The notes under the pieces were generated by a model. It searched no databases. It was not told the DNA's origin and was given only the letters and a program-made list of their open reading frames with translations. The translations under genes and the position numbers were made by a program. From an uncultured Clostridia bacterium (lineage in GTDB: Bacteria; Bacillota; Clostridia; Christensenellales; UBA1242), in contig CAKVGK010000003.1 of assembly GCA_934747385.1 (NCBI GenBank), positions 1 through 64,000 of the forward strand: DNA of 64,000 nucleotides, written 5' to 3'. This document shows, one piece after another, positions 51,801 through 60,815 of this stretch; the stretch's first letter is position 1; the number at the start of each line of letters is the position of its first letter.

Positions 51801-54800
51801 GGCTTTTTGTGTTGCCATGAGTTTCAATGCGGATTGAATATGAATTGTAATTCAACTTGTATTCAACAATTTGATTTGCTGTGAGTTTATTAATAAACAA
51901 AGTTGTTAAATTTGAACTGAATCCTGCTTGTGGGTCGTAAATCCAACCATATGGCGACATGCCTTGTTGATTGATTTCGTCTGCAATAATTTGAATTTGT
52001 GCCCCATAAGGAATGTTGAAGAACATTCTTGATTTGTTATTAACCTGAGAGTTGACTGGCTGACCATTTAATAGCATTGTTACATTTGGGAAACTAACTT
52101 CATTATCATATTCACCCTTGCTTGTTGCCAAACTATAGTTGACTGTGATTGTGTAAGTGTGTTGAGTGTAAACAATGAACATATTAAGGGTGATAACATT
52201 GTCAACCTTAATGCCATAACTATCAATCAAATCGCTAAGTTCAGTTGAAGTGAAATCGTATTTATAAATATTAGAAGAATAATTGTTTGTATTTGCTGCA
52301 TTGCTAAACTTGCCCATTCCAAGTTGGTTTTTGAAATAAACTTCACCTGCATAATAGCCCTCTGGCATTTCAAATTGAACATTAAGTTTTTCCATTGAAA
52401 TGTCAAAACTGCCCAGTGCTGTTGGTTCGTCCTCAACTGAATAAGCATAACTAACATTGAGTTTGTAATTTATTAAGTTTGTTAAAATTTCCAAAGTGTG
52501 CACAAACGTTGAGTTTGAAGTTGTGAAATCAAACACATATTGGTTGGTTAAATCCTTTGCCAAATATTCAACCTCGTTGAACTTGTAGCCTTTCAATTCA
52601 TAGCCTGAAGCAAAAGATGCAGCCAAATATAATTTATATGCTCTTGATGGAATTAATTCCTTTGTTGTGAAGTCGATTTTTGTGTTGTCAACTGTGTCCA
52701 ACACATATGTTTTGCCAAGGTCGATTGATTGCTGCAAGTCATATGCTGCTGCATTGTCAACTGAAACATTGAGCCACAAACCTGGCATGGAATAGATTAC
52801 AAAAATTTCAATGTCTTTTTTAACCTGATAACTTGTTGCCTTTGAATTCGGGTCTTCCACCGCCACCAAACTGAAGTTTGATTGGAAGTTTTCTGTGAAG
52901 CGGTTGAACAAATAATAAGTTGGAGTTTCACTTGAACTGTCGATGCATTTTGCGGTTGAAATGAGTTTAAGATATTCGAACATTTTCAAATTTTCAACAA
53001 CGAGTTTTGCTTCTTCGCCGCCAAATTCATAATATTTAATGCTGTCTGTTTGATTGGCTTTGTTGTAAATTGTGCCATTGTATTCAACACTTAAGTCAGC
53101 CATTAAAATTTTAATGTTTTCGCTGTTGAAAGCACCTTTGAGCGTGAAAGTTACTGTGTAAGTTTGATAGTCCTCAAAATCAAATATGTCGATTATATTA
53201 GTGTTGGCATTGTCGTACGTTGACAAAAATTCTTGTGTTATGGTTATGCTAAAAGTGTTGCCATCGTAAATTTTGGTTGCTGCATCAAACCCGAAACCTA
53301 AAAATTTAAAGCCTTGGTTTGCTGTGGCAACAAAAGTTAAAACATCTCCAATTTTAACAGTTTTTTCAAATTCCAAATTTGCGTTTGCATTGTTCAAATT
53401 TAACAAAGTTGAACTGGTTAGGTTGCCGTCACGGTCAACGTCCATTGCAAGGCTTGCAACTGGGTAGATATTCTTTGTGCCGTCGTTTAAATTTATGTGA
53501 TTTATGTTTTTAAACGAAACTGTGTAATATTTTTCTTCAAACAACATTAAAACTGTTTTGTTTGTGGGTTTTGTTTTGTGAATGGAAATTGTTGTTGTGA
53601 CTGCTGGTGCAGTTCCCAGATTGAGCATCATATTTTTGGTGTTTTCCTCTGTCACAAAGCCAACGAAATTGTACCCCACATTATTTGAAATGTCTGTTTT
53701 TGTTATTGTTTCGCTGGTTGTGCCGCGCTCCAACATTAAACTTTCTTCAACGTTGAAGTTGCCGTCAAGTTCTCTAAATTTTCTTGCAGTTGCGTCGTAC
53801 AAAACAAATTTAAAGTTGACTGTGTAAAGCACTGGTGTGTAGTTAACAACGACTTCAAAATTTTGGTCAATTGCTTGACTTAAATTCAAATTGTTTTGAT
53901 TAATGCTTTCGCTAACAGGTGCATAAGTTGAGCTTAAACTTTCAAAAGTGTAATAATCGTAACCACTATTTGCAATTTTTTCATTAGCTGTAAGTTTAAA
54001 GCCAACCACATTTTGTGCGGTGCTTGCGTCTTTAACAAAATATTTTTTGTTTTGTTCGATAACTGAATAATAACTGCTTACATTAACATTCAAAGCGTTA
54101 AAAATGAAATCTTGGTTCTCGCCCGCTGGTTGGTTGTTGATTGTTGGAACGATTGAAGCAATGTAAAGTTTGTCATATTCAACTGCAATTGCTGCCAATT
54201 GAGTTTTGCTTTCTTGCATTTTGAAAGCAACCTGAATGGTTTTGGTTCGGTTAAATTCGTCTTTTGTTAAAGCAAAACTTGCTTCACCAGTTTGAGTTAA
54301 TTCAATGGTTTTTTCATCAATATTAATTTTAACACCAGTAACATCCACATTGGTGCTTGAAGTTAAACCTTCCAAATCGATTGCAACATTTGTTGTGAAA
54401 TTAACCTGTTCGTTAAACCTAAATCTGCCGCGGGAAAGTTCAATTTTTTGCGTCAAACTTGCCTCGCTGCCATTTGGTTGATAATAATTAAGAGTGTAAT
54501 ATGTGTTGGTTCCGTCGTCGCAATAAACTTCGCCAAAATAATAATATTTTTCATTTGTCTTCAAAAATGAATTGGAATATTTGGTTGTGCCATTTTCATT
54601 AATGCTTTCACCAAAAAACAAATCCTGCCCTTCGCCAATGTTTACAGATTGCCATTTGGTGCTATCGCCTAAATTGTCCAGTTTCAGCAATTGTGTTGCG
54701 TCAACATTGCTATAAATGAAGTCAAACACTGGGTCAATTGTCACGTTTTCAACCACTTGGTCGAATGTGAGAAGAGAATAGTCAAAATAACCATCTCCGT

Positions 54801-55239
54801 TTTTGTCTTGATATGTTAAGGTGTATTTAACTGAAAATGATTGTTCAAATTCAGCTGCTTGATATGTAATTTCAAAATCGGTTGAACTATAAATTTGTTC
54901 ACCGTTTTCAATTGTTTGCTCGCCAAGTTTTCTTGTTGTGGAATATTGTTTTGAAACGTCATCTGTAAAAACCACTCTCCAGCCCACAATTTGAAAACCT
55001 TGATTAGCGGTTGCTTTGATTGGTTCAACATTCTTTTCGCCAAGCAGATATTCGTCGTAACCAGTTGAAACACCGGCGTCAACGTCTGCCTCGTAAGGCA
55101 AATTATTGTTAATCAAAAATGTTGCTGTTTTTGTTTTTTCAACATTGGCAGCATAGGTCACTTTTTGAGGCAGCGAAACAACAAGTGCCAAAACTGCCAC
55201 AACCAAACCAAATATTAACCCAAATGCTTTTCTTTTCAT
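48877..55239 (-). CDS. Giant repeat-containing cell-surface protein
   Basis: The protein is 2120 residues from the ATG at 55239 (AGAGG upstream); a TTG one codon earlier is less likely. It has a signal peptide (MKRKAFGLIFGLVVAVLALV, then cleavage near TYAAN) and a C-terminal membrane helix (LILIISLGILLLLIIIIVFI) followed by a basic tail, so it is a type I surface protein without an LPxTG motif. The body is a long series of beta-sandwich units with Listeria-Bacteroides (InlB-type) character (YTVSFKNINHINLNDG; YTITVNYSLATSKGEY). Near the end come MBG-like and YDG-like units (GVKVYDKVYDGTDKAEYSIE). Likely an adhesin. Its start overlaps the trxB stop in TGATG, an unusual pairing. Confidence 0.82.
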   Translation of the reverse strand: MKRKAFGLIFGLVVAVLALVVSLPQKVTYAANVEKTKTATFLINNNLPYEADVDAGVSTGYDEYLLGEKNVEPIKATANQGFQIVGWRVVFTDDVSKQYSTTRKLGEQTIENGEQIYSSTDFEITYQAAEFEQSFSVKYTLTYQDKNGDGYFDYSLLTFDQVVENVTIDPVFDFIYSNVDATQLLKLDNLGDSTKWQSVNIGEGQDLFFGESINENGTTKYSNSFLKTNEKYYYFGEVYCDDGTNTYYTLNYYQPNGSEASLTQKIELSRGRFRFNEQVNFTTNVAIDLEGLTSSTNVDVTGVKINIDEKTIELTQTGEASFALTKDEFNRTKTIQVAFKMQESKTQLAAIAVEYDKLYIASIVPTINNQPAGENQDFIFNALNVNVSSYYSVIEQNKKYFVKDASTAQNVVGFKLTANEKIANSGYDYYTFESLSSTYAPVSESINQNNLNLSQAIDQNFEVVVNYTPVLYTVNFKFVLYDATARKFRELDGNFNVEESLMLERGTTSETITKTDISNNVGYNFVGFVTEENTKNMMLNLGTAPAVTTTISIHKTKPTNKTVLMLFEEKYYTVSFKNINHINLNDGTKNIYPVASLAMDVDRDGNLTSSTLLNLNNANANLEFEKTVKIGDVLTFVATANQGFKFLGFGFDAATKIYDGNTFSITITQEFLSTYDNANTNIIDIFDFEDYQTYTVTFTLKGAFNSENIKILMADLSVEYNGTIYNKANQTDSIKYYEFGGEEAKLVVENLKMFEYLKLISTAKCIDSSSETPTYYLFNRFTENFQSNFSLVAVEDPNSKATSYQVKKDIEIFVIYSMPGLWLNVSVDNAAAYDLQQSIDLGKTYVLDTVDNTKIDFTTKELIPSRAYKLYLAASFASGYELKGYKFNEVEYLAKDLTNQYVFDFTTSNSTFVHTLEILTNLINYKLNVSYAYSVEDEPTALGSFDISMEKLNVQFEMPEGYYAGEVYFKNQLGMGKFSNAANTNNYSSNIYKYDFTSTELSDLIDSYGIKVDNVITLNMFIVYTQHTYTITVNYSLATSKGEYDNEVSFPNVTMLLNGQPVNSQVNNKSRMFFNIPYGAQIQIIADEINQQGMSPYGWIYDPQAGFSSNLTTLFINKLTANQIVEYKLNYNSYSIRIETHGNTKSPIVTIKNAYTKEITNKISRFDELTIDTNADRQNGWRFTSMYYYKSEFVTYPCTPEEFEQVKSTLYVYVDNQYILNTEEYQEGREYYQKVTTRVDFFSAFEPYTYSETYWNTDWKTLFVLAAGEFKRNNSKVYNANVKYYTYSNTVFKDPEFQISKYYAELDENNVYSIIFHVKYDYIEISYSVKAANIGSTDLNKGDLLLTPDDYANIEFSIIDSIGNESSLDSSSTVTIENYKLRIKINLKTIDISNIQFSLANGIELISAFVYDNTNGSLVIADRGNGKYVLEFYISDMLNNNCLSMDDSFNIFIYYQIKTKKLVLTTNVPENSTNTGFYKDSSSNSVIFSMSYERKYGFGSGAVSSRGSDRLFNELHFLGKEYISYGFINNYRDYNNYFIITGLKLYALKPASNYSRVNLANVKGDLIQTISIEDFEKYGISSISLESKSFDYRFIEDLYVELQVQPVLTINTQDNKFNFTFQCDQLGNGLEQSLTIGQNSTFHIQIADILKDYVNISYHKNIIKNNVTIGFENEESKLIDAGTYKVKLTFDGSGNWSWLSSLSYDKDLFVVISPKDLELKVNNETFNRKQPYEKEYVGKNNFIFTNIADLLKYVYFTDGSRTYSYSPTNENMSLNLSVLKATTTYTNGDAQVNSGMATEDGKYLNILLTNIGFGNTNFSLINSSLLFENAMKVNKREIILSGVKVYDKVYDGTDKAEYSIETTLQWNNIISGDEIYAPNIEDLVLTFAKGIDGKVPIGYNINVNIDATKALKGEDASNYKIKVNGTTANIYPYSVSKRIKDFGTIEVRNNKGLIGAAETTRHELAGLIPIDAKLKVDLVYADSPEYVELYSNISRYLNRNRNFVVGYRIMFENNNINTYLDNNLTLVLPNAERLTNVLMLTGNNSVELDYSQQGDQLIVDLSQTNYQPLTFVLIQQRVLLKQWQLILIISLGILLLLIIIIVFIIVRKRKKERYSVNDKI

Positions 55240-56132
55240 CAATCCTCTATGCAGCTGTTGGCAGCAATTGCCCCTTCCGCAACTGACGCAACGACCTGTT
55301 TAAAGTTTTTGCTTAAAATATCCCCACATGCGTATAAATATTTTACACTTGTTTGCATGCTTTCGTCAACTAAAACATAGCCATTTTTGTCCTTTTTGAT
55401 ATTTATATCAACAAACTCCAAGTCAGGGACATAGCCAATAGCAACAAATAGGCCGTCAACTTTCAATTTTTTTGTTAAATTTTTTTGTTTTATGATTAAA
55501 CCTTCAAGTTGTGCTTCACCTTGCAACTGCTCTATGGTTGCCGAGGTTAAAATTTCCACATTTTTAACTGCTTTTATTTTTTCGATTTCATTACTATTTG
55601 CCCTAAAGCCTTCCCTGCGATGAATTAAATACACTTTTTTTGCCAAGCGAGCCAAATATTTTACGTCTGTAACCGCAGTGTTGCCACCGCCCACAACTGC
55701 AACATTTTTGCCCTTAAAGAATGCTCCATCGCAACTTGCGCAATAACTAACACCTTTGCCAATCAACTTTTGCTCGTTATCTAATCCCAAAGTTCTTGCC
55801 TTGGCACCGCATGCAAGAATAACTTTTTTTGCCGTGTGATTGTTTTGTTTTGTTTTAACACTGAACCCTGTTTTTGTTTTGCTAAGTTTTTCAACTGTTT
55901 CATATTCAATTTTAAGCCCTACTTTGGTGGCTTGATTTGCAATTTTTTGCCCAAGTTCAAAACCTGAAATGGATTCAAAGCCAGGATAGTTTTCAATTTC
56001 AGCAGACAAACATGCCTGACCACCTAGGCACAATTTTTCCAAGCACAAAGTTTTAAGCCCAGCACGACACGCAAAAATGCCAGCCGAAAGTCCTGCTGGC
56101 CCTCCCCCTATGATTATTACATCAAATTTCAT
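55239..56132 (-). CDS. trxB: Thioredoxin reductase
   Basis: The 297-residue flavoenzyme starts best at the ATG at 56132 (MKFDVIIIGGGPAGLSAGIF), since the FAD-binding GxGxxG sits just after. A longer frame adds 30 unrelated residues. The redox pair is C131-A-S-C134 in SYCASCDGAFF, NADPH motif VAVVGGGNTAVTDVKY, and the late FAD motif YACGDI. It reduces thioredoxin with NADPH. It is followed by the giant surface protein with overlapping stop and start. No thioredoxin gene is nearby. Confidence 0.93.
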   Translation of the reverse strand: MKFDVIIIGGGPAGLSAGIFACRAGLKTLCLEKLCLGGQACLSAEIENYPGFESISGFELGQKIANQATKVGLKIEYETVEKLSKTKTGFSVKTKQNNHTAKKVILACGAKARTLGLDNEQKLIGKGVSYCASCDGAFFKGKNVAVVGGGNTAVTDVKYLARLAKKVYLIHRREGFRANSNEIEKIKAVKNVEILTSATIEQLQGEAQLEGLIIKQKNLTKKLKVDGLFVAIGYVPDLEFVDINIKKDKNGYVLVDESMQTSVKYLYACGDILSKNFKQVVASVAEGAIAANSCIED

Positions 56133-56528
56133 ACTATTATTGTACCCAAATAAGCAAAATTTTCCAAATACTTTAACAATTTTTTGACTATTTTTACCAA
56201 ATAAATTATCATTTGGTTTCAATTAAATTCGTTGTTTTTGTCCGCTCAATTTTAGAAAATGTGACAATTTGCACAACATGTTGTGTATTATATGCCAGTT
56301 TCACAAATTCTTCAAAAAGACATATACCCTTGACAAATTTAATATTTTATGATAGAATTAAAAAAGCAGTTTGTTTAAAATTTGCCAAAAAAATTCAATT
56401 AAAAAACACAAAAATTAAGGCAATTTAATTTATGAACTTCTAAATAATTCTGCAAATATTCGGGCTTTAAAAATATTGCATTTGTTGCAAAAAATCGCAA
56501 AAAAGCATAAATAATAAAGGAGAAAATT
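56133..56528. other. Gene-free interval between trxB and ferredoxin
   Basis: It holds the ferredoxin promoter (56330-56358) and a leader of about 165 bases for which I see no strong fold. No convincing trxB promoter was found. No small gene was seen. Confidence 0.55.
56330..56358 (+). promoter_or_regulatory. Near-consensus promoter of the ferredoxin gene
   Basis: TTGACA (56330-56335), 17 bases, TAGAAT (56353-56358). The leader is then about 165 bases. Confidence 0.75.
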
Positions 56529-56714
56529 ATGGTAGACAAATCTAAGTGCATTTCGTGTGGAGCTTGCATTTCCATCTGCCCTGTTAACGCAATCAAGTTT
56601 GTGGACGGCAAGGCTGAAATCAACCCAAAGAAATGTATTAAATGTGGCAGTTGTGAACAATTTTGCCCAGTGTCCGCAATAAAAATTAATAAAGAAGAAA
56701 ATAAGGACAAATAA
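56529..56714 (+). CDS. 2[4Fe-4S] ferredoxin
   Basis: The 61-residue protein has two CxxCxxCxxxCP motifs: CISCGACISICPVNAI and CIKCGSCEQFCPVSAI. It is a clostridial-type electron carrier, able to supply electrons to radical SAM activases and other anaerobic enzymes. AAAGGAG lies 7 bases before the ATG. It is monocistronic, with its own promoter and terminator. Confidence 0.96.
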   Translation: MVDKSKCISCGACISICPVNAIKFVDGKAEINPKKCIKCGSCEQFCPVSAIKINKEENKDK

Positions 56715-56738
56715 ATGTTTTAAACCATTTGTTTGAAC

Positions 56739-56769
56739 AAAAAAAGCAAGTTTGTCTTGCTTTTTTTTT
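56739..56769. terminator. Bidirectional intrinsic terminator
   Basis: AAAAAGCAAG and CTTGCTTTTT pair around TTTGT. It separates ferredoxin from the convergent recN. Confidence 0.92.
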
Positions 56770-56819
56770 GCTTTTTGAAGCAATAATTTAGTTTAGTTTT
56801 AAGTGTTAATTCAACAAAT

Positions 56820-58502
56820 TTAAACTGATTTTTTGTAGTCGTTACATTTTTGTTTTAATTCCGCCGCAACAGTTGTGTTGGTTGACGCCACACCCATAAG
56901 GCGAGCAATCTCCGCAAATAGTTTTTCACCCTCAAGAATTGTTGCCTGTGTTTTTGTTGTGCCGTTGGAAGAGTGTTTTTCAACTTTCAAATTATTGTCT
57001 GCCATTGCGCAAATTTGTGGCAAGTGGCTAACTGCAATTATCTGTTTGTTTTGGCTTAATCTTGCCATATATTCCGCAACAACCATGGCAATGTTGCCGC
57101 TCAAGCCGCTGTCAATTTCATCAAACACAATTGTTTGAATTTCGTCCACTTCGCTAACAACAATTTTATAAGCCAACATAACGCGGCTCATTTCACCACC
57201 AGAAACGACCTTGTTAAGTTCTTTCAACTCAAAACCAAGGTTGGAACTAAACATAAAATCTACTCTGTCCGCGCCTGTGGAACTATACTGCTCGGCAATG
57301 CGGTCAAACTTAATGTCAAGTTGAGCATTCGGCATACCCAAAGTGCGCAATTCATCTTCCATTTTCTTGCACAATATTTTGGCAGTTTTTTTGCGCAAAT
57401 CTGTCAATTTTTCCTGTTCTTGCAACAAGTTTTCCACAACTTGTTCACGTTCAGTGTGCAATTTCTGGTATAACTCTGCACTGTTGTTCAAATTAAACAA
57501 ATTGTTTTCTGTTTTGTGGAGATATTCAATCATATTTTCATAATTACCGCCATACTTGCGAAACAAAGATTTTAACAAATCAAGGCGAGAATCAATAAAA
57601 TCAAAACGCTCTTGGTCAAAAACATTGTTGTTTAAAATTTCCAAAGCGGTTTCGTTTATATCGTTAAGTTCAATTTCAACACTTTTAATTCTGTTTGCAA
57701 GGGTTGAATACTTTTCGCCAAAATCTGTTAAGTTGTTAAGCAATTTTTCGCTATTGCTGATGTTTTCCACTGCGGAATTTGAGTATCCATTTTTGTAGCA
57801 AGCGGACAAAAACTCCTGTAAATTGGCATTAATTTTTTCAAATTGTTGCATTGTGCGTTTTTCTTCTGTCAGTTGTTCAAATTCGTTTGACTGCACATTT
57901 GCATTTGTGATTTCATCAATTTGATAACTGTACAAATCAATCAAATTTTGCTTTTCCTTTTCATCTCCGCCCAGAGCTTTAATTTGAGAGTCAATTGAAT
58001 GAATTTTTTCAATATATTGATTAATTTTAATTAAAAAACTATCGGCAGTTTTGCTAAAAAGATCTATTATTTTAAGTTGATAATCATTGTCCAAAATTGC
58101 AAGGTGTTCACTTTGCCCATGCACGTCAACCAACTTTAAGCAAATCTTTTTAACCATAGCAACAGGCACAAGTTCGCCATTGATTTTGCAGATATTTTTA
58201 CCATTAATGTCCAACTCGCGTGACAAAAACATTTCTTCCCCGCACTCTATGCCCAATTGGTCTTTAACAAACTGAATGTGAGATTTGCTTAAACCAGTAA
58301 AAATGGCTTCCACTTTCATTTTGGTTTCGCCAGAGCGAATGAGTGATTTATCACTTCTGCCACCAAAAACAAAACTCAATGAGTCCAGCATAATGCTTTT
58401 GCCCGCACCAGTTTCACCACTGATAACATTGAGTTTATTGTCAAAATTTAGGGTTGCGCTGTCCACTAGCGCAACGTTTTGTATATTTAAAGTTTGTAAC
58501 AT
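56820..58502 (-). CDS. recN: DNA repair protein RecN
   Basis: The 560-residue SMC-like ATPase has Walker A in SGETGAGKSIMLDSLSF, a central coiled coil, the signature ELNKVVSGGEMSRVMLAYK and Walker B TIVFDEIDSGLSG. It acts in double-strand break repair. The start region is odd: no Shine-Dalgarno, and ATG plus about 90 upstream bases are tandemly repeated (58489-58697). It lies on the same strand as recA, downstream of it. Confidence 0.97.
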   Translation of the reverse strand: MLQTLNIQNVALVDSATLNFDNKLNVISGETGAGKSIMLDSLSFVFGGRSDKSLIRSGETKMKVEAIFTGLSKSHIQFVKDQLGIECGEEMFLSRELDINGKNICKINGELVPVAMVKKICLKLVDVHGQSEHLAILDNDYQLKIIDLFSKTADSFLIKINQYIEKIHSIDSQIKALGGDEKEKQNLIDLYSYQIDEITNANVQSNEFEQLTEEKRTMQQFEKINANLQEFLSACYKNGYSNSAVENISNSEKLLNNLTDFGEKYSTLANRIKSVEIELNDINETALEILNNNVFDQERFDFIDSRLDLLKSLFRKYGGNYENMIEYLHKTENNLFNLNNSAELYQKLHTEREQVVENLLQEQEKLTDLRKKTAKILCKKMEDELRTLGMPNAQLDIKFDRIAEQYSSTGADRVDFMFSSNLGFELKELNKVVSGGEMSRVMLAYKIVVSEVDEIQTIVFDEIDSGLSGNIAMVVAEYMARLSQNKQIIAVSHLPQICAMADNNLKVEKHSSNGTTKTQATILEGEKLFAEIARLMGVASTNTTVAAELKQKCNDYKKSV

Positions 58503-58697
58503 AAGCTAAATAAAAATAATAATTTTTTAACTTTAAATACAATTTATCGAATTACGCTAGTTTTGAGATAAATTATAATTAAAGTTTGTAACATAAGCTA
58601 AATAAAATTATATATTTTAAACTTTAAATTTACAATTTATCACATTACGTTAGTTTTGAGATAAATTATATTTTTAAAGTTTGTAACATAAGCTAAA
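58489..58697 (-). repeat. Tandem repeat of the recN start region, 2.2 copies of about 93 bp
   Basis: AAAGTTTGTAACATAAGC begins at 58489, 58581 and 58676, and the intervals (92 and 95 bases) are clearly alike, each with an AATTTATC...GATAAATT-type inverted repeat. Each copy holds an ATG in the context of the recN start (58502, 58594, 58689). The copy at 58594 opens a 16-codon frame (MLQTLIIIYLKTSVIR). Confidence 0.85.
58607..58635 (-). promoter_or_regulatory. Promoter-like boxes in the second recN repeat
   Basis: On the minus strand TTGTAA (58635-58630) and TATAAT (58612-58607) are 17 bases apart, and the repeated ATG at 58594 is 13 bases past the -10 box, so a message would be almost leaderless. 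The copy next to recN has weaker boxes. Confidence 0.5.
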
Positions 58698-58764
58698 ATT
58701 TTGTTTTAATTAAAAATATAATTCGCCAACTTTTTGTGACAAATCATATTTGTGTTGATTAAGA

Positions 58765-59757
58765 TTATTTGTTTGAAAGTTTTTCACGCACCAAAGCGTT
58801 GATTTCATCTGCAATTTCTGGGTGAGAGGTTAAATATGCTTTAACGTTTTCTTTACCTTGACCAATTTTGTCGCCGTTATAACTGAACCAACTGCCAGAT
58901 TTTTCAATAACTTCAGTTTCAATTGCAGCGTCAATCAAGCAACCCAAAATTGAAATGCCTTCGCCATACATAATGTCAAATTCGGCTGATTTGAATGGAG
59001 GAGCAACTTTGTTTTTAACAACTTTAACGCGGGTGCGAGAACCAATCATGTCTTGTCCGTTTTTGATTGTGTCCACTTTACGCACGTCTAAGCGCACTGA
59101 TGAATAGAATTTAAGTGCCTTGCCGCCCGGAGTTGTTTCTGGATTGCCAAACATAACGCCAACTTTTTCACGCAATTGGTTGATGAAAATAACAAGAGTT
59201 TTGCTTTTTGATGTTACACCAGTAAGTTTACGCAAGGCTTGGCTCATGAGGCGAGCTTGCAAACCAATGAAACTATCGCCCATTTCGCCATCTATTTCTG
59301 CCTTTGGAGTGAGTGCTGCAACAGAGTCAATAACAACAATGTCCACGCCACCACTGCGCACAAGTTGTTCTGTGATTTCAAGTGCCTGTTCGCCAGTGTC
59401 TGGTTGAGAAACATACATTGCGCCAATGTCGACGCCCAATTTTTGAGCATAGATTGGGTCAAGAGCGTGTTCCGCATCAATAAACGCTGCTGTGCCGCCC
59501 ATGCGTTGAGCCTCTGCAATCACGTGCAAAGCAACAGTGGTTTTACCGCTGCTTTCTGGCCCATAAATTTCCACAATTCTGCCCCTTGGCAAACCGCCAA
59601 CACCCAATGCCATGTCAAGTGGCAAGCAGCCTGTTGGAATAACCTCAATGCCTTCGCCATAATTGGTTTCGTCCATTTTGATGATTGAACCTTTGCCATA
59701 TTGTTTTTCAATTGAAGCGATTGCTGCTTCCAATGATTTTTTTCTGTCGTCTGTCAT
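58765..59757 (-). CDS. recA: Recombinase A
   Basis: The 330-residue strand-exchange protein has Walker A GPESSGKTT, Walker B VDIVVIDSVAAL, loop 2 NQLREKVGVMFGNPETTPGG, and the N-terminal start RKKSLEAAIASIEKQYGKGS. The C-terminal acidic tail is short. AAGGAG lies before the ATG. No intein. Upstream are a small membrane gene and pgsA, as often in Firmicutes. Confidence 0.98.
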   Translation of the reverse strand: MTDDRKKSLEAAIASIEKQYGKGSIIKMDETNYGEGIEVIPTGCLPLDMALGVGGLPRGRIVEIYGPESSGKTTVALHVIAEAQRMGGTAAFIDAEHALDPIYAQKLGVDIGAMYVSQPDTGEQALEITEQLVRSGGVDIVVIDSVAALTPKAEIDGEMGDSFIGLQARLMSQALRKLTGVTSKSKTLVIFINQLREKVGVMFGNPETTPGGKALKFYSSVRLDVRKVDTIKNGQDMIGSRTRVKVVKNKVAPPFKSAEFDIMYGEGISILGCLIDAAIETEVIEKSGSWFSYNGDKIGQGKENVKAYLTSHPEIADEINALVREKLSNK

Positions 59758-59783
59758 AATTTCTCCTTAAAAATGTAAATTAA

Positions 59784-60014
59784 TTATTCTTCAAAATGTT
59801 TTTGTTGGTCTTGCGCTTTAACTTTTAAAATTGTATCTTTGATGATGCCAATTATTGCACAAACAACCCCACCAATAACAAAAACAACCCAAGTTGGGTG
59901 CCAAATGTTTGCAATAAAGCCAATCAACAGATACACAAGCGTGCACACAACCATGATAAGCCCACAAACGCCATCTAAAATAATGCTTGCTTTTGATTTC
60001 TTTTTGTCTTCCAT
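59784..60014 (-). CDS. Small two-helix membrane protein, unknown
   Basis: From the ATG at 60014 (GGAGG 5-6 bases upstream) the protein is 76 residues. Two hydrophobic segments (about residues 12-33 and 38-57) follow a Lys-rich start. The spacing resembles DUF-type two-TM proteins, but the family is not recognised. It is in the pgsA-recA operon. Confidence 0.65.
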   Translation of the reverse strand: MEDKKKSKASIILDGVCGLIMVVCTLVYLLIGFIANIWHPTWVVFVIGGVVCAIIGIIKDTILKVKAQDQQKHFEE

Positions 60015-60092
60015 TTTTCCTCCAAATATGAAAATATTATACTCGCAAAAAAAGAATTTGTCAAACATTTGTTCGACAAATTTTGAATAATA

Positions 60093-60695
60093 TTAATTCT
60101 CTTTTTTGTTTGTTTCTTTAAAACATTCGCGGTTTTTAACCAAATAATGAACACCAGAAAGAACAGTAAGCACTGTTGCTGCGCCAATAAGCACATAACT
60201 GATGATTGAAACAACCAAAATGGCGGTTGCAGTTGCAAAACCTGCACAATTTAAGTACGCAACAAAGAAACATGTTGGCAATGCAATCATTTGAACAACA
60301 GTTTTAATTTTGCCCCACATGTCCGCCGCCAAAACAATGCCTTTCGTGCCAGCAATTTGCCTGAGCGCGCTAACAGTGTATTCACGAGCAATGATGATTG
60401 CCACAATAATCACGCCCCAAGGTGCTGGAATTGTGCCATCTGCCAAAATAAGCAAAAATGCAGTTGCTGTAAGCAATTTGTCCGCAATTGGGTCAAGGAA
60501 TTTGCCTAAATCGGTAACTAAATTATATTTACGAGCAATTTTGCCGTCCAAAAGGTCGGTGAGAGATGCCAAAATAAAGATTACGATTGCAACAATCTTG
60601 CCAATGCCGTAAGGAATGAAGTCCGCAAGATAAAAGAACATCATAAACGGAATTAAAATTATACGCAAAAGCGTAAGTTTGTTAGGTAAATTCAA
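60093..60695 (-). CDS. pgsA: CDP-diacylglycerol-glycerol-3-phosphate phosphatidyltransferase
   Basis: This membrane enzyme makes phosphatidylglycerol phosphate from CDP-diacylglycerol and glycerol-3-phosphate. The CDP-alcohol motif D-x2-D-G-x2-A-R-x8-G-x3-D-x3-D is in LTDLLDGKIARKYNLVTDLG and KFLDPIADK. I start at a TTG at 60695 because AGGAGG lies 7 bases before it and MNLPNKLTLLRI is the usual start; the ATG at 60728 would lie before that site. It is then 200 residues with about six membrane helices. The product links with gpsA, which supplies the substrate. Confidence 0.93.
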   Translation of the reverse strand: MNLPNKLTLLRIILIPFMMFFYLADFIPYGIGKIVAIVIFILASLTDLLDGKIARKYNLVTDLGKFLDPIADKLLTATAFLLILADGTIPAPWGVIIVAIIIAREYTVSALRQIAGTKGIVLAADMWGKIKTVVQMIALPTCFFVAYLNCAGFATATAILVVSIISYVLIGAATVLTVLSGVHYLVKNRECFKETNKKEN

Positions 60696-60774
60696 AATTA
60701 AGCCTCCTATTGTCAAACAAATTGACAATTCACTATATGTTTTATTATATCAAATTAAAACTGAACACGCAAAC

Positions 60775-60801
60775 AAAAAAGCACCATGTTGGTGCCTTTT
60801 T
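60775..60801 (-). terminator. Intrinsic terminator
   Basis: On the minus strand GCACC-AACAT-GGTGC is followed by TTTTTTG. It ends the surface protein gene at 60816. Confidence 0.85.
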
Positions 60802-60815
60802 GAAAATCAATATAT

